64,000 bases of DNA from Pseudomonas pseudonitroreducens (GCF_021603645.1 NZ_BQHJ01000003.1:124001-188000); one strand, 5' to 3'. Shown: positions 52,399 through 62,980, counted from the stretch's first letter. The notes: generated by a model from the sequence alone, not told the origin. A program made the numbers and translations.

Positions 52399-53358
52399 AT
52401 GCGGATCGGCTTGGTAGTCGATGCAACCTGCGACCTTCCCCCCGAATTCCTTGCTGCCCACAATATTCGCGTTCTGCCCATCGGTATCCGGGTGGGTGAG
52501 CGGCGTATCGTCGATGACCGCGATCCCGACACCACCCTCAAGTTCTATTCCCAGGACCTGCCCAAGGTCGGCCCCGAGGACGGCAGCGAACCGCTGACGC
52601 CGGCGCAGACCCACGACTGGTTCCTGGAAAAGCTGGTTACCGATTTCGACTACGTGATCTGCCTGACCGTCAGCAGCCAGCGCAGCCCGATCTTCGACAA
52701 CGCCACCCAGGCCTCCTTCAGCCTCCTGCAGAGCTACAAGGAGCGCCGGGCCGCCGCCGGTATCGCCGGGCCCTTCGCGCTGCGGGTGATCGACAGCCAG
52801 ACCGTGTTCGCCGGCCTCGCCGTGCTGGCCGCCGAAGGCGTGCGCCTGCTCGGCGAAGATCAGCATCCCAACGCCGTGCGCACCCGCTTGGAGCAGCTCA
52901 GCCAGCAGATGAACACCTTCCTGGTCGCCAGCGACCTGGGGCACATCCGCCGCCGTGGCTTCCAGAAGGGCGACCGTAGCAGCATCGGCGATCGCCTGCG
53001 TGGCGCCTTCCTCGGCCTGGGCTCGATGCTCGACATGAAGCCGGTGCTGAGCCTGGTGCAGGGCGAAGACAAGCCCGTCTCGGTGTCGCCCAACTACGAG
53101 AAATCCGCCGAGCGCCTGCTCAACTTCGCTCGCGCGCGGGTCGAGGCGGGCGAGTTGCTGGCGCCGCAGATGAGCCTGAGTTACGCCGGCGATCCGTCCG
53201 CACTGCGTGACCTGCCGGGCTTCGCTGCGCTGGAGGCGGCCTGCCAGGCCAAGGGCGTGCAGGTACACCTGGCCATGCTCAGCCCCACCGGCGGCATCAA
53301 CCTTGGCGCCGGCGCCATGAGCCTGTCCTTCGCCGCCGAGCCCAAGCCCTTCGCCTGA
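52399..53358 (+). CDS. DegV family protein
   Basis: A 319-residue DegV-family protein, the fold of fatty-acid-binding FakB. It opens IGLVVDATCDLPPEFLAAHN and has the conserved strand-loop features CLTVSSQRSPIFDNA and SDLGHIRRRGFQKGD. DegV proteins carry a fatty acid for phosphorylation by FakA, but no FakA partner is nearby. The first 40 residues lack a signal peptide, so it is cytoplasmic. AGGAGTAAGTC precedes the ATG at 52399. It converges on the glycosyltransferase gene, with only three bases between their stops. Function in Pseudomonas unknown. Confidence 0.88.
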   Translation: MRIGLVVDATCDLPPEFLAAHNIRVLPIGIRVGERRIVDDRDPDTTLKFYSQDLPKVGPEDGSEPLTPAQTHDWFLEKLVTDFDYVICLTVSSQRSPIFDNATQASFSLLQSYKERRAAAGIAGPFALRVIDSQTVFAGLAVLAAEGVRLLGEDQHPNAVRTRLEQLSQQMNTFLVASDLGHIRRRGFQKGDRSSIGDRLRGAFLGLGSMLDMKPVLSLVQGEDKPVSVSPNYEKSAERLLNFARARVEAGELLAPQMSLSYAGDPSALRDLPGFAALEAACQAKGVQVHLAMLSPTGGINLGAGAMSLSFAAEPKPFA

Positions 53359-53361
53359 CGG

Positions 53362-54558
53362 CTATTTGTGGGCTTCGGGATGTCCCAGGCCGCCGGGGTG
53401 CTTCCCCGGCAGGGCCGTGCGACAGGCTTCCTGCAGATACCCTTCGAAACGCTCGACCACCGTGTCCCACGCCTGATGGATGGCGTGGTGGCGCGCGTTG
53501 AGGCGCACCCGGCGCAGGCGTTCCGGGTCGGCCAGCAACCAGCTCGCCGCATCGAAGAAACTCTGGTTCTCGCCCGGCACGCCGAGCACGCCGTTGTGCC
53601 CGTGGCGAATATGCTGGCCGGCCGCGGCCTGGTCGAAGGCCACCACCGCCAGCCCTGAGGCCAGTGCCTCCAGCACCACATTGCCGAAGGTTTCCGACAG
53701 GCTGGGAAACAGGAACAGGTCGCCGCTGGCGTAGTGGCGGGCCAGCTCCTCGCCACGCCGCAGGCCGCAGAACAGCGCTTCGGGCAGTTCCTTCTGCAAG
53801 TGCGCGCGTTGCGGGCCGTCGCCGACTATCACCAGGCGCAGCTTGAGCTGCGGATGTGCTGCGCACAGGGCGCGGAAGCTGCTGCCCAGCAGCGACAGGT
53901 TCTTCTCCGCCGCCAGCCGGCCGACGTGCAGCACCGCGATGTCGCGCTCGCCCAGGCCCCATTCGCGGCGCAGCGCTTCATCGCGGCGGGCGGGGTTGAA
54001 AAGTTGGCTGTCGACGCCGCGCGCAAGCTGCGCCAGGCGCTCGAAGCCGCGCCGTTGCAACTCCATGGACTGGCTGGCGCTGGGCACCAGGGTCTGCTGG
54101 GTGCGGTTGTGGAACCAGCGCAGGTACAGGGTCACCAGGCGCATCAGCGGGCCGAAGCCGTAGTGCGCGCTGTACTGCTGGAAATTGGTATGGAAGCCGC
54201 TGATCACCGGAATTCGCAGGCGCCGCGCAGCGCGCAGGGCGGCAAGCCCGAGCGGGCCTTCGGTGGCGATGTAGAGCACGTCCGGGCGGATGCGCTGCCA
54301 GTGGCGCAACAGCTTGTGCAGGCACGATTGGCCCCATTGCAGGCCAGGGTAGCCGGGCAGCGGCCAGCCACGGGTGAGGACCAGTTCGGCGTCGCTGTGA
54401 CGGTCATCGTCGCCCTGCTGGCGCGGGCGAACTATCTGGATCTGGTGCCCGAGGCGCAACAGCCCCGAGGCCAGGCGCCCGAGGGTGTTGGCAACGCCGT
54501 TGATTTCCGGCGGAAAGGTTTCGCTGATCAGCGCAATGCGCAGGGGAGTCGTGGTCAT
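53362..54558 (-). CDS. Group 1 (GT4) glycosyltransferase
   Basis: A 398-residue GT4-family glycosyltransferase (GT-B fold). The N-terminal domain has the conserved glycine loop FPPEINGVANTLGRLASGL (about 15-33) and a HTNFQQYSAHYG motif; the C-terminal donor domain shows VLHVGRLAAEKNLSLL near 215, GDGPQRAHL near 251, and the E(x)7E motif SLSETFGNVVLEALASG near 291. It transfers a sugar from a nucleotide donor to a lipid or carbohydrate acceptor. No acceptor is known. It follows cysZ by 72 bp on the same strand; in memory PA0842 occupies this position. Confidence 0.9.
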   Translation of the reverse strand: MTTTPLRIALISETFPPEINGVANTLGRLASGLLRLGHQIQIVRPRQQGDDDRHSDAELVLTRGWPLPGYPGLQWGQSCLHKLLRHWQRIRPDVLYIATEGPLGLAALRAARRLRIPVISGFHTNFQQYSAHYGFGPLMRLVTLYLRWFHNRTQQTLVPSASQSMELQRRGFERLAQLARGVDSQLFNPARRDEALRREWGLGERDIAVLHVGRLAAEKNLSLLGSSFRALCAAHPQLKLRLVIVGDGPQRAHLQKELPEALFCGLRRGEELARHYASGDLFLFPSLSETFGNVVLEALASGLAVVAFDQAAAGQHIRHGHNGVLGVPGENQSFFDAASWLLADPERLRRVRLNARHHAIHQAWDTVVERFEGYLQEACRTALPGKHPGGLGHPEAHK

Positions 54559-54630
54559 GCTCGCAGTGTCCCGGCGCGCGGTGGCGCGCCGATGACAAAG
54601 CGATGATCGATAGGTGACAGCCGCCGTGCG

Positions 54631-55371
54631 TTACTTCACCAGTGCTTTCTCGCCGCCTTCGCGTACCCAGAACAGCACCGCTCCAGCCACGGCGGCGGGC
54701 ATGGCGACCAGGTTGACCACCGGGATCAGCAGCGCGAGGTAGGTGATGCCGCCAAAGCCCATGCAGGCCCAGCGCTTGCTGCGCAGCCAGGCGAGCATCT
54801 CGTTCCAGCCCAGCTTGTGGTTGTCGGCCGGGTAGTCGATGTACTGCACGGCCATCATCCACACGCCGAAAATCAGCCACAGCGGTGCGGCGATCAGGTT
54901 CAGGCCGGGGATCAGGCTGAGGATGAACAGCGCGATGGCGCGCGGCAGGAAGTAGCCGAGCTTGCGCAACTCGCGGCCGATGGTGCGCGGCACCATGGCC
55001 ATCAGCTCGCCCCAGCTGAACTCGGGGAAGTCGTCGGTGCCGCGCACCACGACTTCGACCTTCTCTGCGAGGAAGCCGTTGAAGGGCGCGGCGATGATGT
55101 TAGCGAGCATGGTGAAGGTGAAGAACACGATCAGCAGCACCAGCGCGACGAACAGCGGCCAGAGGATGAACTGCAGGAAGCTCAGCCACTCCGGCAGGGT
55201 CGGCATCAGCCAATCGACCCAGTGGCTGAACTGGTTGATGGCGAAGCCGATCAGGCCGACGAACAGCAGGATGTTGATGCTCAGGGGCAGCAGGACGAAC
55301 AGCCGCAGGCCGGGGCGCATCATCAGTTTCAGGCCTTCGCTGAGGTATTGCGGGCCGCTCAGGGTGGACAT
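54631..55371 (-). CDS. cysZ: Sulfate transporter CysZ
   Basis: A 246-residue inner-membrane protein of the CysZ family, needed for high-affinity sulfate uptake for cysteine synthesis. It has four to six hydrophobic helices, among them [40 protein letters not shown] and [20 protein letters not shown]. The conserved [20 protein letters not shown] motif is present near residue 145. Of the two starts, the ATG at 55371 is supported by GGAG with a 6-base spacing, whereas the ATG at 55377 touches that site. It precedes the glycosyltransferase gene by 72 bp. Confidence 0.92.
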   Translation of the reverse strand: MSTLSGPQYLSEGLKLMMRPGLRLFVLLPLSINILLFVGLIGFAINQFSHWVDWLMPTLPEWLSFLQFILWPLFVALVLLIVFFTFTMLANIIAAPFNGFLAEKVEVVVRGTDDFPEFSWGELMAMVPRTIGRELRKLGYFLPRAIALFILSLIPGLNLIAAPLWLIFGVWMMAVQYIDYPADNHKLGWNEMLAWLRSKRWACMGFGGITYLALLIPVVNLVAMPAAVAGAVLFWVREGGEKALVK

Positions 55372-55469
55372 CGGCATCTCCAGGGTTGAACCGTAGGCGA
55401 CCTTAGCAGACCCGGCAAAGGCGCGGCGAGCCGTCTGTTTTGCCGGGTATGTGGAGCGCAGCCTGGCAA

Positions 55470-57401
55470 TCAGCCAGGCGTATAGCGGTAACAGCGGTTG
55501 CGCTCCTGCTTGGCCTGGTACATGGCGATGTCGGCGGCGCGGGTCAGGGCGTCGGCAGCGGCGGCATCCTGCGGGTAGAAGGCGATGCCGATGCTCGGGG
55601 TGACGAAGTCGATCAACTGGCCGCCCAGGTGATAGGCAGTTCCCAGTACCGACAGCAGGCGTGCGCCAAGGGCCTCGGCCTGCTCCGGCTCGGCGTTGTT
55701 CAGCAGCACGGCGAATTCGTCGCCGCCCAGGCGGAAGGCCTGGTCCGGTTGGCGCAGGCTGCTGCGCATGCGCTCGCCGACGGTACCGAGCAAGGCGTCG
55801 CCGATGGCATGGCCGAAGCGGTCATTGACCTGCTTGAAGCGGTCCAGGTCGATGTACAGCAGTGCCACGCGGCTGCAATGCGCCACGGCGTGCTGCAGTT
55901 GTTCGTTGAATGCCTTGCGGTTGCCCAGGCCGGTCAGGGCGTCGCGGTAGGCCAGGTCGATGAGCTGTTTCTGATAGGCCACCTGGTCGCTGATGTCGCG
56001 CAGGATGCCGCGCAATCCCTGGAGTTCGCCCTGGGCGTCACGGATCGCCGAGAGGCGCGTCTCGCAATTGACGAGGTGGCCATCGCCGTGCCTGAACGGC
56101 GCCGAGAAGGTGGTTTCCTGCTCATCGTTGCGCACCTTGTCGTAGAGGCCCTGGGCACGATGGTAGTCCTCCTCCTGCAGCAGGATGCTGAAGTGCCGGC
56201 CGTTGAGTTCCGCGCTGGCGCGGCCGAGCATTCGGCACAGCGCCGGGTTGACGGTGCCGATGCGGCCCGTCGTATCCATCTCGAAGTAGCCATCGCGGAT
56301 CGCGTCGAGGATTGCCCGGTCGCGCGCCTCGCTTTGTTCTAGGCGGTCCAGGGTGCGGTTCATCTCACTGGCCAGTTGGCCCAGCTCGTCCGTGCCCTGG
56401 GGGCTCAGGCGCGAAGCGGTCCGGTCCTGGCCGATCACCGCTACTTCGCGATTCATCCGGGTGACGCGGCGGATGATGCGGAATTCCAGGGCCACATAGG
56501 CGAGCAGGATGGCGCCGCCGAGCAGGGCCAGGGTCAGGTAGAGGAACAGGCGCACCGATTGCTGGCCCTGCTGGTACAGCGGTCGGGGACTGCTCAGTTC
56601 CAGGCGCAGTTGCGGCCGGCCGCGGGAGTCGAGATAGAGCAGCGACATCTGCTGGCTGTTCTCGTCGAGCAGGTGTCGCGGGCTGAGCAGCGTGGCGCCG
56701 CGCCCGGTGGGGATGTTCAGGGTGCGCCAGTCCTTGCCCTGCACCGGGTCCTGGGCCAGGCGCAGGCTCGCGCCCATCTGCGTCTGCAGGTTGTACATGC
56801 GCGCGCTGTCGAGCAGTACGCCGGCGATGACCACCCCGGCCGGTTCGGCGGTGCCTGCGGTATTGCTGATGGGGTAGCTGAGCAGCAACTGCGGCACGCC
56901 TTCGATCTGCAGCAGTTGATCGAGGCTGTGGCGCGGGTCGCCATCGATATCCAGGGCACCCAGCTCCAGTGCGGTGCGCAGGATGCCGTCGCGCAGGCGC
57001 TTGGTGTCGGGCACCTGCTGGCCGGGGAAGCGCGCGGCCAGCTCGTCGAGCTTCCATTGCTGGGCGACGATGTGCCCGTCGCGGTCGACGAACAGGACAT
57101 AGTCGAAGCCGAGGATGCCCAGCAGGTCCTGGTCGAGATTGTCCTCGATGAAGCGCGCCTGCGGCAGGCGCATGAACTGGTAGCTGGCGTCCCACCAGGC
57201 GTAGCTGTGGACGATGTCGAGGTTGCGCTGTTTCTCGTAGGCGACGCGGTTGTGGACGATGCGCACCTCATCGGCGAGGTGCTGGCGGTCCCCGCGGTCG
57301 AAGCGGTCGAGCAGAATCATGTCCGACAGCAGCCAGACCCCTGCGAGGCTCGCGATGAACAGGGGCAGGCACAACCAAAGCAGGCGGGCGCGAAGGTTCA
57401 T
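55470..57401 (-). CDS. Membrane diguanylate cyclase (CHASE4-HAMP-PAS-GGDEF)
   Basis: A 643-residue sensor that makes cyclic di-GMP. Membrane helix 1 ([19 protein letters not shown], about 7-25), a periplasmic CHASE4-type sensor (about 40-270), membrane helix 2 ([20 protein letters not shown], about 285-305), HAMP, PAS (about 375-490, with [14 protein letters not shown]), then GGDEF. The active motif RLGGDEF is near 560, and the inhibitory RxxD (RQPD) stands five residues before it; [16 protein letters not shown] starts the domain. No EAL domain. The ATG at 57401 gives a normal leader, and the frame to 57539 lacks homology. From memory it is the PA0847 homologue. Confidence 0.92.
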   Translation of the reverse strand: MNLRARLLWLCLPLFIASLAGVWLLSDMILLDRFDRGDRQHLADEVRIVHNRVAYEKQRNLDIVHSYAWWDASYQFMRLPQARFIEDNLDQDLLGILGFDYVLFVDRDGHIVAQQWKLDELAARFPGQQVPDTKRLRDGILRTALELGALDIDGDPRHSLDQLLQIEGVPQLLLSYPISNTAGTAEPAGVVIAGVLLDSARMYNLQTQMGASLRLAQDPVQGKDWRTLNIPTGRGATLLSPRHLLDENSQQMSLLYLDSRGRPQLRLELSSPRPLYQQGQQSVRLFLYLTLALLGGAILLAYVALEFRIIRRVTRMNREVAVIGQDRTASRLSPQGTDELGQLASEMNRTLDRLEQSEARDRAILDAIRDGYFEMDTTGRIGTVNPALCRMLGRASAELNGRHFSILLQEEDYHRAQGLYDKVRNDEQETTFSAPFRHGDGHLVNCETRLSAIRDAQGELQGLRGILRDISDQVAYQKQLIDLAYRDALTGLGNRKAFNEQLQHAVAHCSRVALLYIDLDRFKQVNDRFGHAIGDALLGTVGERMRSSLRQPDQAFRLGGDEFAVLLNNAEPEQAEALGARLLSVLGTAYHLGGQLIDFVTPSIGIAFYPQDAAAADALTRAADIAMYQAKQERNRCYRYTPG

Positions 57402-57581
57402 GGTGGTACGAGTGACCTCTGGTTTGCTTGAGTCTAGACACAGGTGCAGTGCGTGCCTGTTGCATAGGGCCAGCCTATGAAGGGCATTGAGATTGGGCAT
57501 TTCAGCAGGACGCGGCGGCGGCGGTAAGCTGCGCGCCATCTGGTATCGAACGAGTTCGAGGGTCGATCCGGGGCTCCCTGA

Positions 57582-58769
<1,188 letters not shown>

Positions 58770-58793
58770 CGGCCCGAAGAGCCGGCGTGCAGG

Positions 58794-58821
58794 AAGGGGC
58801 CCCGCTTTGCGGGGCCTTTTT
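58794..58821 (+). terminator. Intrinsic terminator after trxB
   Basis: GGCCCCGC and GCGGGGCC pair around TTT and are followed by five T, 25 bp after the stop. Confidence 0.87.
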
Positions 58822-58837
58822 CTGTCCGGTGCTTTTC

Positions 58838-58936
58838 GTAGGAGCGAGCTTGCTCGCGAACCGCTTGGCACCGTGCCTTGCAGGTTCGCTGATAGCGGCA
58901 TCGGCGGATAATCCGTTCCGGGTTATGCGCCCTGCG
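58838..58936. repeat. Family B half copy and family E copy
   Basis: 58838-58865 is the left half of family B (GTAGGAGCGAGCTTGCTCGC, then GAACCG) without a matching right half. 58902-58936 is family E (GGCGGATAATCCGTTCC, GGGTTATGCGCCCTGCG), matching 33446-33480. Confidence 0.65.
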
Positions 58937-59046
58937 TATTGCCGGACTCTGGCCTTGACGGCGGTTCGCGCGCATGGCGCGCTCCTGCGGGTTTGGTGTT
59001 TCGTTCGGGGTTTCCACCCGCGCCGAGGCCAGGCAGAACCACGCAG

Positions 59047-59127
59047 GTAGGATGGGTGGAGCTTGCGATACCCATGCTGTCGGTGCATCGGAATCGATGG
59101 GTATCGCTGCGCTCCACGCCATCCTAC
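59047..59127. repeat. Family A REP-type repeat
   Basis: GTAGGATGG and CCATCCTAC arms, with GATACCCAT and ATGGGTATC cores inverted. The left half reads GGTGGAGCTTGCGATACCCA rather than GAGCGCAGCGATACCCA. Confidence 0.82.
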
Positions 59128-59166
59128 GACAGCGTTTTCCGGGGAGCGGTGGCAGGGTGCGGTTCC

Positions 59167-59187
59167 CGAGCAAGCTTGCTCCTACAG
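59167..59187. repeat. Family B fragment
   Basis: CGAGCAAGCTTGCTCCTACA: a right-half arm of family B, 40 bases after the family A copy. Confidence 0.6.
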
Positions 59188-59609
59188 ATACCAGGAAGTG
59201 AGTTGCGAGGCTTTGCCGGCGTCCGAACCGCGTTCCTATGAACTAGTGCCGCAATTTTGCGTGCGACGTTTCCGTATCATCCCAAACCGCGTCGGTAGGG
59301 CTAACGGCTGCTGGGTCGACTCAGTACCTTGGCGGACGGTGCTGAACACACCCAGTAGGCGGTCTGCCGCCACCCGACAATGCGGTTGTTCTTGCTGCTG
59401 TAGCAATTGCTATGGCCGGGTGGCGCGCAGCCATAAAACACCCGAAAGGGGAAATCTGCGGGCGGTCCTACTGCCGTGTTCAAGCACCTGGTCGCCCCTC
59501 TGAACAGGGGGCGGAGCATGAACGAATGAGTAGGTATTTCGAATGCACAAACAGACCCAGTCCCAGGCCTTTGGGATTTCATCAAGGCGTGTCCAACATG
59601 AGGTCCGCC
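59188..59609. other. Gene-free stretch before the BRO-N gene
   Basis: No coding frame is seen. It is less GC-rich than the surroundings (for example AATTTTGC at 59253, CATAAAACACCCGAAA at 59432). CTGTAGCAATTGCTATGG at 59398 is partly palindromic. It presumably holds the BRO-N gene promoter. Confidence 0.4.
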
Positions 59610-60062
59610 ATGGATAACGAGATCCTCATCCCCGCCACCTTCATCCGTCATCGCCGTCAGTTGCGCGCCTTCCTGCTCGACGATGAGCCCTGGTTCTGCG
59701 TCAGTGACCTAGGCCGCCTCATCAACCGCCCGCTCAACGAGCGCCTGCACAACAGCCTCGACGCCGACCAGTTGCAAACCTCTTGGGTGCGCAACGGCCA
59801 TGGCGAATATGAAGAGGCATTGCTGGTCAGCGAGTCCGGCGCTTATGCGGCGTTGATCTTCCACTTTCATCCGGAAAACCGCTCTGTTCGGCACTGGCTC
59901 AATCGCCAGGTGGTGCCGGCGTTGCGCAGCGCGGAGCATCCGCAATTACGGCCGCGCGAACGGCAGTTGAGTTGGGCGGATCAGCACCTGGGCGTGCTGG
60001 AGTGGCACGGGCGGTTGTGGGTCCCGTTCGATGATGTGCCGGTGATTGGGCGGTTGGACTAG
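59610..60062 (+). CDS. BRO-N domain protein (phage-type)
   Basis: A 150-residue protein with a BRO-N domain, found in phage antirepressors and baculovirus BRO proteins, usually DNA-binding. It has the family pattern RQLRAFLLDDEPWFCVSDLG, RLINRPLNERL and ESGAYAALIFHFHPENRSVR, then HWLNRQVVPALR. There is no C-terminal ANT or KilA-type domain, and no phage genes flank it. GAGG at 59600-59603 fits the ATG at 59610. It is isolated between repeats, so a remnant or a freestanding mobile gene is possible. Function unknown. Confidence 0.82.
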   Translation: MDNEILIPATFIRHRRQLRAFLLDDEPWFCVSDLGRLINRPLNERLHNSLDADQLQTSWVRNGHGEYEEALLVSESGAYAALIFHFHPENRSVRHWLNRQVVPALRSAEHPQLRPRERQLSWADQHLGVLEWHGRLWVPFDDVPVIGRLD

Positions 60063-60103
60063 TTGCAAGGGCATCGCGAGCAAAACTCGCCCAATCAAGA
60101 GCC

Positions 60104-60290
60104 CCTAACCCTCTCCCGCACGCGGGAGAGGGGAGCATTGGGTGCAAGAGGGGGTTTTCGGGAAAGCCCGGCGCGAGGCGGGCATATCGCGGACGAAGTC
60201 CGCTCCTACGCGGAGGCAACCCGCCGGAGTTTCCCGGGACGGGTGAACTTGGCCGCGGTGCATTCGCGGACAAGGTCCGCTCCTTCCAAC
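60104..60290. repeat. Family D and C repeats after the BRO-N gene
   Basis: 60104-60135 is a single family D pair (CTAACCCTCTCCCGC, CGCGGGAGAGGG). 60183-60213 and 60264-60290 are family C right arms (TCGCGGACGAAGTCCGCTCC, TCGCGGACAAGGTCCGCTCC). Confidence 0.65.
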
Positions 60291-60302
60291 TGTTCGCCCA
60301 AG

Positions 60303-60330
60303 AAAAAGCCCCGCATCGGCGGGGCTTTTT
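60303..60330. terminator. Bidirectional terminator between the BRO-N and HopJ genes
   Basis: AAAAAGCCCCGC and GCGGGGCTTTTT form a 12-bp stem around ATCG. Confidence 0.87.
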
Positions 60331-60346
60331 CATCGAGCAGGAAACC

Positions 60347-60685
60347 TCAGCCGCGGCGCGACAGGGGTTGGCGCTCGAAGTTGACGCCGGCCAGGCCGGT
60401 GCTCTGCAGGGCGCGGATGTTGGCGTGGTCGGTGCCTTCGGGGTTGTCACGCACGGCGCGGTAGTGCTCGCCGAACGCCAGCAGCGACTCTTCCTGGCTC
60501 AGGCCTTCGAGAATGGCGAAGCCCAGGGTCTTGCAGGAACCTTCGTTCTGTCCGGCGGGGTTCTCCACGCTGCCGTTGCTGAAGGCGCTGGGGGTGTAGC
60601 TGTAGTGCTCGGCGATGTACGCCAGGGTATCGGTGAACAGGTGCTGCTCGCTGCGCAGGCGCGAGCGGAAATCGTTGAGGGTCAT
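60347..60685 (-). CDS. HopJ-family protein
   Basis: A 112-residue protein of the HopJ family, named for a type III effector of plant pathogens but also widespread in non-pathogenic proteobacteria as a small cytoplasmic protein. The family start LNDFRSRLRSEQHLFTDTLA and the phrase HYSYTPSAFSNGSVENPAGQ are visible, then GSCKTLGFAILEGLSQEE and FGEHYRAVRDNPEGTDHANI. No type III signals or other secretion genes are seen, so an effector role is not supported. The start is the ATG at 60685; the frame entry at 60688 is TTG. Follows DUF1244 by 12 bp. Confidence 0.88.
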   Translation of the reverse strand: MTLNDFRSRLRSEQHLFTDTLAYIAEHYSYTPSAFSNGSVENPAGQNEGSCKTLGFAILEGLSQEESLLAFGEHYRAVRDNPEGTDHANIRALQSTGLAGVNFERQPLSRRG

Positions 60686-60697
60686 CAAGGCAAACTC

Positions 60698-61009
60698 TTA
60701 GTGTTTCTTCGCGTTATCGAAGGCCGACTGCTGGGCAGGGGTCGCTTCCGTCTGGTGCTTGGCCTTCCATTCGGCGTAAGGCATGCCGTAGATCTCTTCG
60801 CGGGCCTGGTCCGGGCTGACCGCCAGGCCCATGTCGTCCGCGGCAGCCTTGTACCATTTGGACAGGCAGTTGCGGCAGAACCCGGCAAGATTCATCAGAT
60901 CGATGTTCTGCACATCCTTGCGGGTACGCAGGTGCTGGACCAGGGTGCGGAACGCGGCGGCTTCAAGCTCCGTGCGCTGCTCGTCGGTCAGGTTCATCGG
61001 CTCGGTCAT
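60698..61009 (-). CDS. DUF1244 protein
   Basis: A 103-residue DUF1244 family protein of unknown function. Its conserved core holds FRTLVQHLRTRKDVQNIDLM and NLAGFCRNCLSKWYKAAADD, with two Cys spaced CRNC that could bind metal, followed by REEIYGMPYAEWKAKHQTE. The ATG at 61009 is the usual start, with GAGACC upstream. It lies 135 bp after folX and 12 bp before the HopJ gene, so it is likely in the folM-folE-folX transcription unit. Confidence 0.88.
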   Translation of the reverse strand: MTEPMNLTDEQRTELEAAAFRTLVQHLRTRKDVQNIDLMNLAGFCRNCLSKWYKAAADDMGLAVSPDQAREEIYGMPYAEWKAKHQTEATPAQQSAFDNAKKH

Positions 61010-61144
61010 GGCAGGTCTCTCAACAAGGGCGCAGCGGAGGCGCATGGCGGGGCTGGCGAGATTCTAAGAGGCGGGCGATCTGCCAGCAACGCCCATTGGC
61101 CGGCTGGCACGCTCGTGCAGGCTGGCGGCAGGGCTGTTTCGCGC

Positions 61145-61516
61145 TCAGCGTCGGGCCGCCAGGGCGATCGATACCGACTCGGCGAAGCGCAGGGCGTGGG
61201 GCTTGTCCACTTCCACTTCGGCGTAGTGCACGGCCGGATTGGCCATCACCAGATCGAGCAGTTCCTGGGTCAGGCGCTCGAGCAGGGCGAAGCGGTTCTC
61301 CTCGACGTGGGCGATGATCGCCTTGGTGATGGTGCGGTAGTTCAGCGCGTGGTCGATGTCGTTGACCTGCACCGCATCGCCGGCGGGGTAGAGGATGGTG
61401 AGGTTGATCAACACATCCTGCTTGTTGAGGATTTCCTCCTCCTTGATGCCGATGTAGGTGCGCACGCGCAGATCCTTGACCCGGATTCGCGCCATGCCCG
61501 GCTGCAGTTGCGTCAT
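61145..61516 (-). CDS. folX: Dihydroneopterin triphosphate 2'-epimerase
   Basis: A 123-residue enzyme of the FolB/FolX fold that turns dihydroneopterin triphosphate into dihydromonapterin triphosphate. The sequence has [20 protein letters not shown] and [20 protein letters not shown]-like features, with the conserved Glu in [15 protein letters not shown] and Lys in [17 protein letters not shown]. The neighbours folE and folM make FolX more likely than FolB, since these three enzymes together make tetrahydromonapterin. It starts one base after the folE stop, so the genes are coupled. Confidence 0.9.
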   Translation of the reverse strand: MTQLQPGMARIRVKDLRVRTYIGIKEEEILNKQDVLINLTILYPAGDAVQVNDIDHALNYRTITKAIIAHVEENRFALLERLTQELLDLVMANPAVHYAEVEVDKPHALRFAESVSIALAARR

Positions 61517-61517
61517 T

Positions 61518-62078
61518 TCACTTGCTCCGTCCGATCAGTTGCAGGAATTCCTGGCGGGTATTGGTCGATTCGCGGAAGGCACCGAGCATCACCGAGGTGT
61601 TCATCACCGAGTTCTGCTTCTCCACGCCGCGCATCATCATGCACATGTGCTGCGCCTCGATCACCACCGCCACGCCGGCAGCGCTGGTGACCTGCTGGAC
61701 CGCCTCGGCGATCTGCCGGGTCAGGCTCTCCTGGATCTGCAGGCGGCGCGCGAACATGTCGACGATGCGCGCCACCTTCGACAGGCCCAGCACCTTGCCG
61801 GTGGGAATGTACGCCACATGGGCCTTGCCGATGAAGGGCAGCAGGTGATGTTCGCACAGCGAGTAGAGCTCGATGTCCTTGACGATGACCATCTCGTCGT
61901 TGTCCGAGGCGAACAGCGCGCCGTTGACGATCTCGTCCAGCGTCTGCCCGTAGCCGTGGCAGAGGTACTGCATGGCCTTGGCCGCGCGCTTGGGCGTGTC
62001 CAGCAGGCCTTCGCGGGTCGGGTCTTCGCCGAGCCCCAGGAGAATCTCACGGTAGTGGCGAGACAGGTCTTCGATCAT
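61518..62078 (-). CDS. folE: GTP cyclohydrolase I
   Basis: A 186-residue GTP cyclohydrolase I, making dihydroneopterin triphosphate from GTP, the first step of pterin synthesis. The zinc-binding residues are in [13 protein letters not shown] (near 75) and [12 protein letters not shown] (near 145); [20 protein letters not shown] holds the family motif. All are intact. The start is the ATG at 62078 ([13 protein letters not shown]). It lies between folM (32 bp upstream) and folX (one base downstream). It should be the monapterin-pathway copy (folE1 in PAO1 by memory). Confidence 0.94.
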   Translation of the reverse strand: MIEDLSRHYREILLGLGEDPTREGLLDTPKRAAKAMQYLCHGYGQTLDEIVNGALFASDNDEMVIVKDIELYSLCEHHLLPFIGKAHVAYIPTGKVLGLSKVARIVDMFARRLQIQESLTRQIAEAVQQVTSAAGVAVVIEAQHMCMMMRGVEKQNSVMNTSVMLGAFRESTNTRQEFLQLIGRSK

Positions 62079-62110
62079 GGTGGGAGTTCCTCGCGCCCGC
62101 GCCGGGCGGG

Positions 62111-62836
62111 TCATTTCAGGTGCCGGCCGCCGTTGACGGTGAGGGTGGTGCCGGTCACGTAGGGGCTGTCGAGCAGGTAGCGCACGCTCTGGTAGATCAC
62201 GTCCGGGCCGGGCTCGATGCCCATGGCGGATTTCGCCAGGGTGCGGGCGCGGTACTCGGCGTCGTCGCCGGGATTGAACATGATCAGTGCCGGCGCGATG
62301 CCGTTGACCTTGATGCGCGGTGCGAGGCTGGCGGCGAAGGACAAGGTGAGGTTGTCCAGGCCGGCCTTGCTGGCGCAGTAGGCGATGCGGTTGGCGCTGC
62401 CCTTGCGGGCGACGTCGTCGGAGAGGTGGATGATGTCCGCCGGGGCGCCGCGCTCGGCGGCGTCGCGTTCGAGCAGTTCGCTGCAGCGCAGGTTGATCAG
62501 GTAGGGCGCGAGCATGTGCACGCGGAACAGTGCTTCGAAAGCCTGCGCATCGCCACCGGGCTGTTCGGCGATCCACGCCGAGGCGTTGTGGACGATCGCG
62601 CGCAGCCGGTCGGTGTGGGACTTCAGCGCGTCGATGAAGGCGAGGATGCCGGCTTCATCGGCCAGTTCGGCGTGCAGGCAGGTGGCGCCGAGTTCGCGCA
62701 GCTCGGCGATGCCGGGCTTTTCCTGGCGATAGGTCGCGATGACTGGCTGGCCTTCCTGCAGCAGGCGTTTCGCGCAATGCAGGCCGATGCGCTGGCTGGC
62801 GCCGGTGATCAGGATGGGGGCTGGGGTCTGGCCCAT
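62111..62836 (-). CDS. folM: Dihydromonapterin reductase
   Basis: A 241-residue short-chain dehydrogenase that reduces dihydromonapterin to tetrahydromonapterin with NADPH. The cofactor motif [17 protein letters not shown] is at residues 10-26, the active Ser in IIHLSDDV and the Tyr-Lys pair in [13 protein letters not shown] near 152. The start at 62836 ([12 protein letters not shown]) matches FolM length; the frame to 62857 is an extension. It heads the folM-folE-folX cluster. Tetrahydromonapterin is the cofactor of phenylalanine hydroxylase in pseudomonads. Confidence 0.93.
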   Translation of the reverse strand: MGQTPAPILITGASQRIGLHCAKRLLQEGQPVIATYRQEKPGIAELRELGATCLHAELADEAGILAFIDALKSHTDRLRAIVHNASAWIAEQPGGDAQAFEALFRVHMLAPYLINLRCSELLERDAAERGAPADIIHLSDDVARKGSANRIAYCASKAGLDNLTLSFAASLAPRIKVNGIAPALIMFNPGDDAEYRARTLAKSAMGIEPGPDVIYQSVRYLLDSPYVTGTTLTVNGGRHLK

Positions 62837-62905
62837 GCGCGCCTCGCGAAGGTCCACTGGGGAAGTGCCGCGGCGGACAATGTCCTAGCGGCCGGGTAGG
62901 GCAAA

Positions 62906-62948
62906 ACTATACCAGCCCCGGCGCGGCGCGACACGGATGGGGCATAAT
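62906..62948. promoter_or_regulatory. Divergent promoter pair, folM and flavodoxin
   Basis: TATAGT on minus (62911-62906) and CATAAT on plus (62943-62948) are the two -10-like boxes in the 144-bp gap between the divergent genes. Neither has a good -35 box. Confidence 0.4.
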
Positions 62949-62980
62949 GGGCGGCCTTGTCTTGCCTTGTGGGAGTGAAC

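Noticed and set aside
59610-60062. BRO-N gene as part of a prophage
   Set aside because: No integrase, capsid, terminase or lysis genes are in the window and the flanking genes are chromosomal.
60347-60685. HopJ gene as a type III effector
   Set aside because: No secretion, chaperone or hrp-box sequence nearby; the neighbouring genes are housekeeping. The name reflects the family only.
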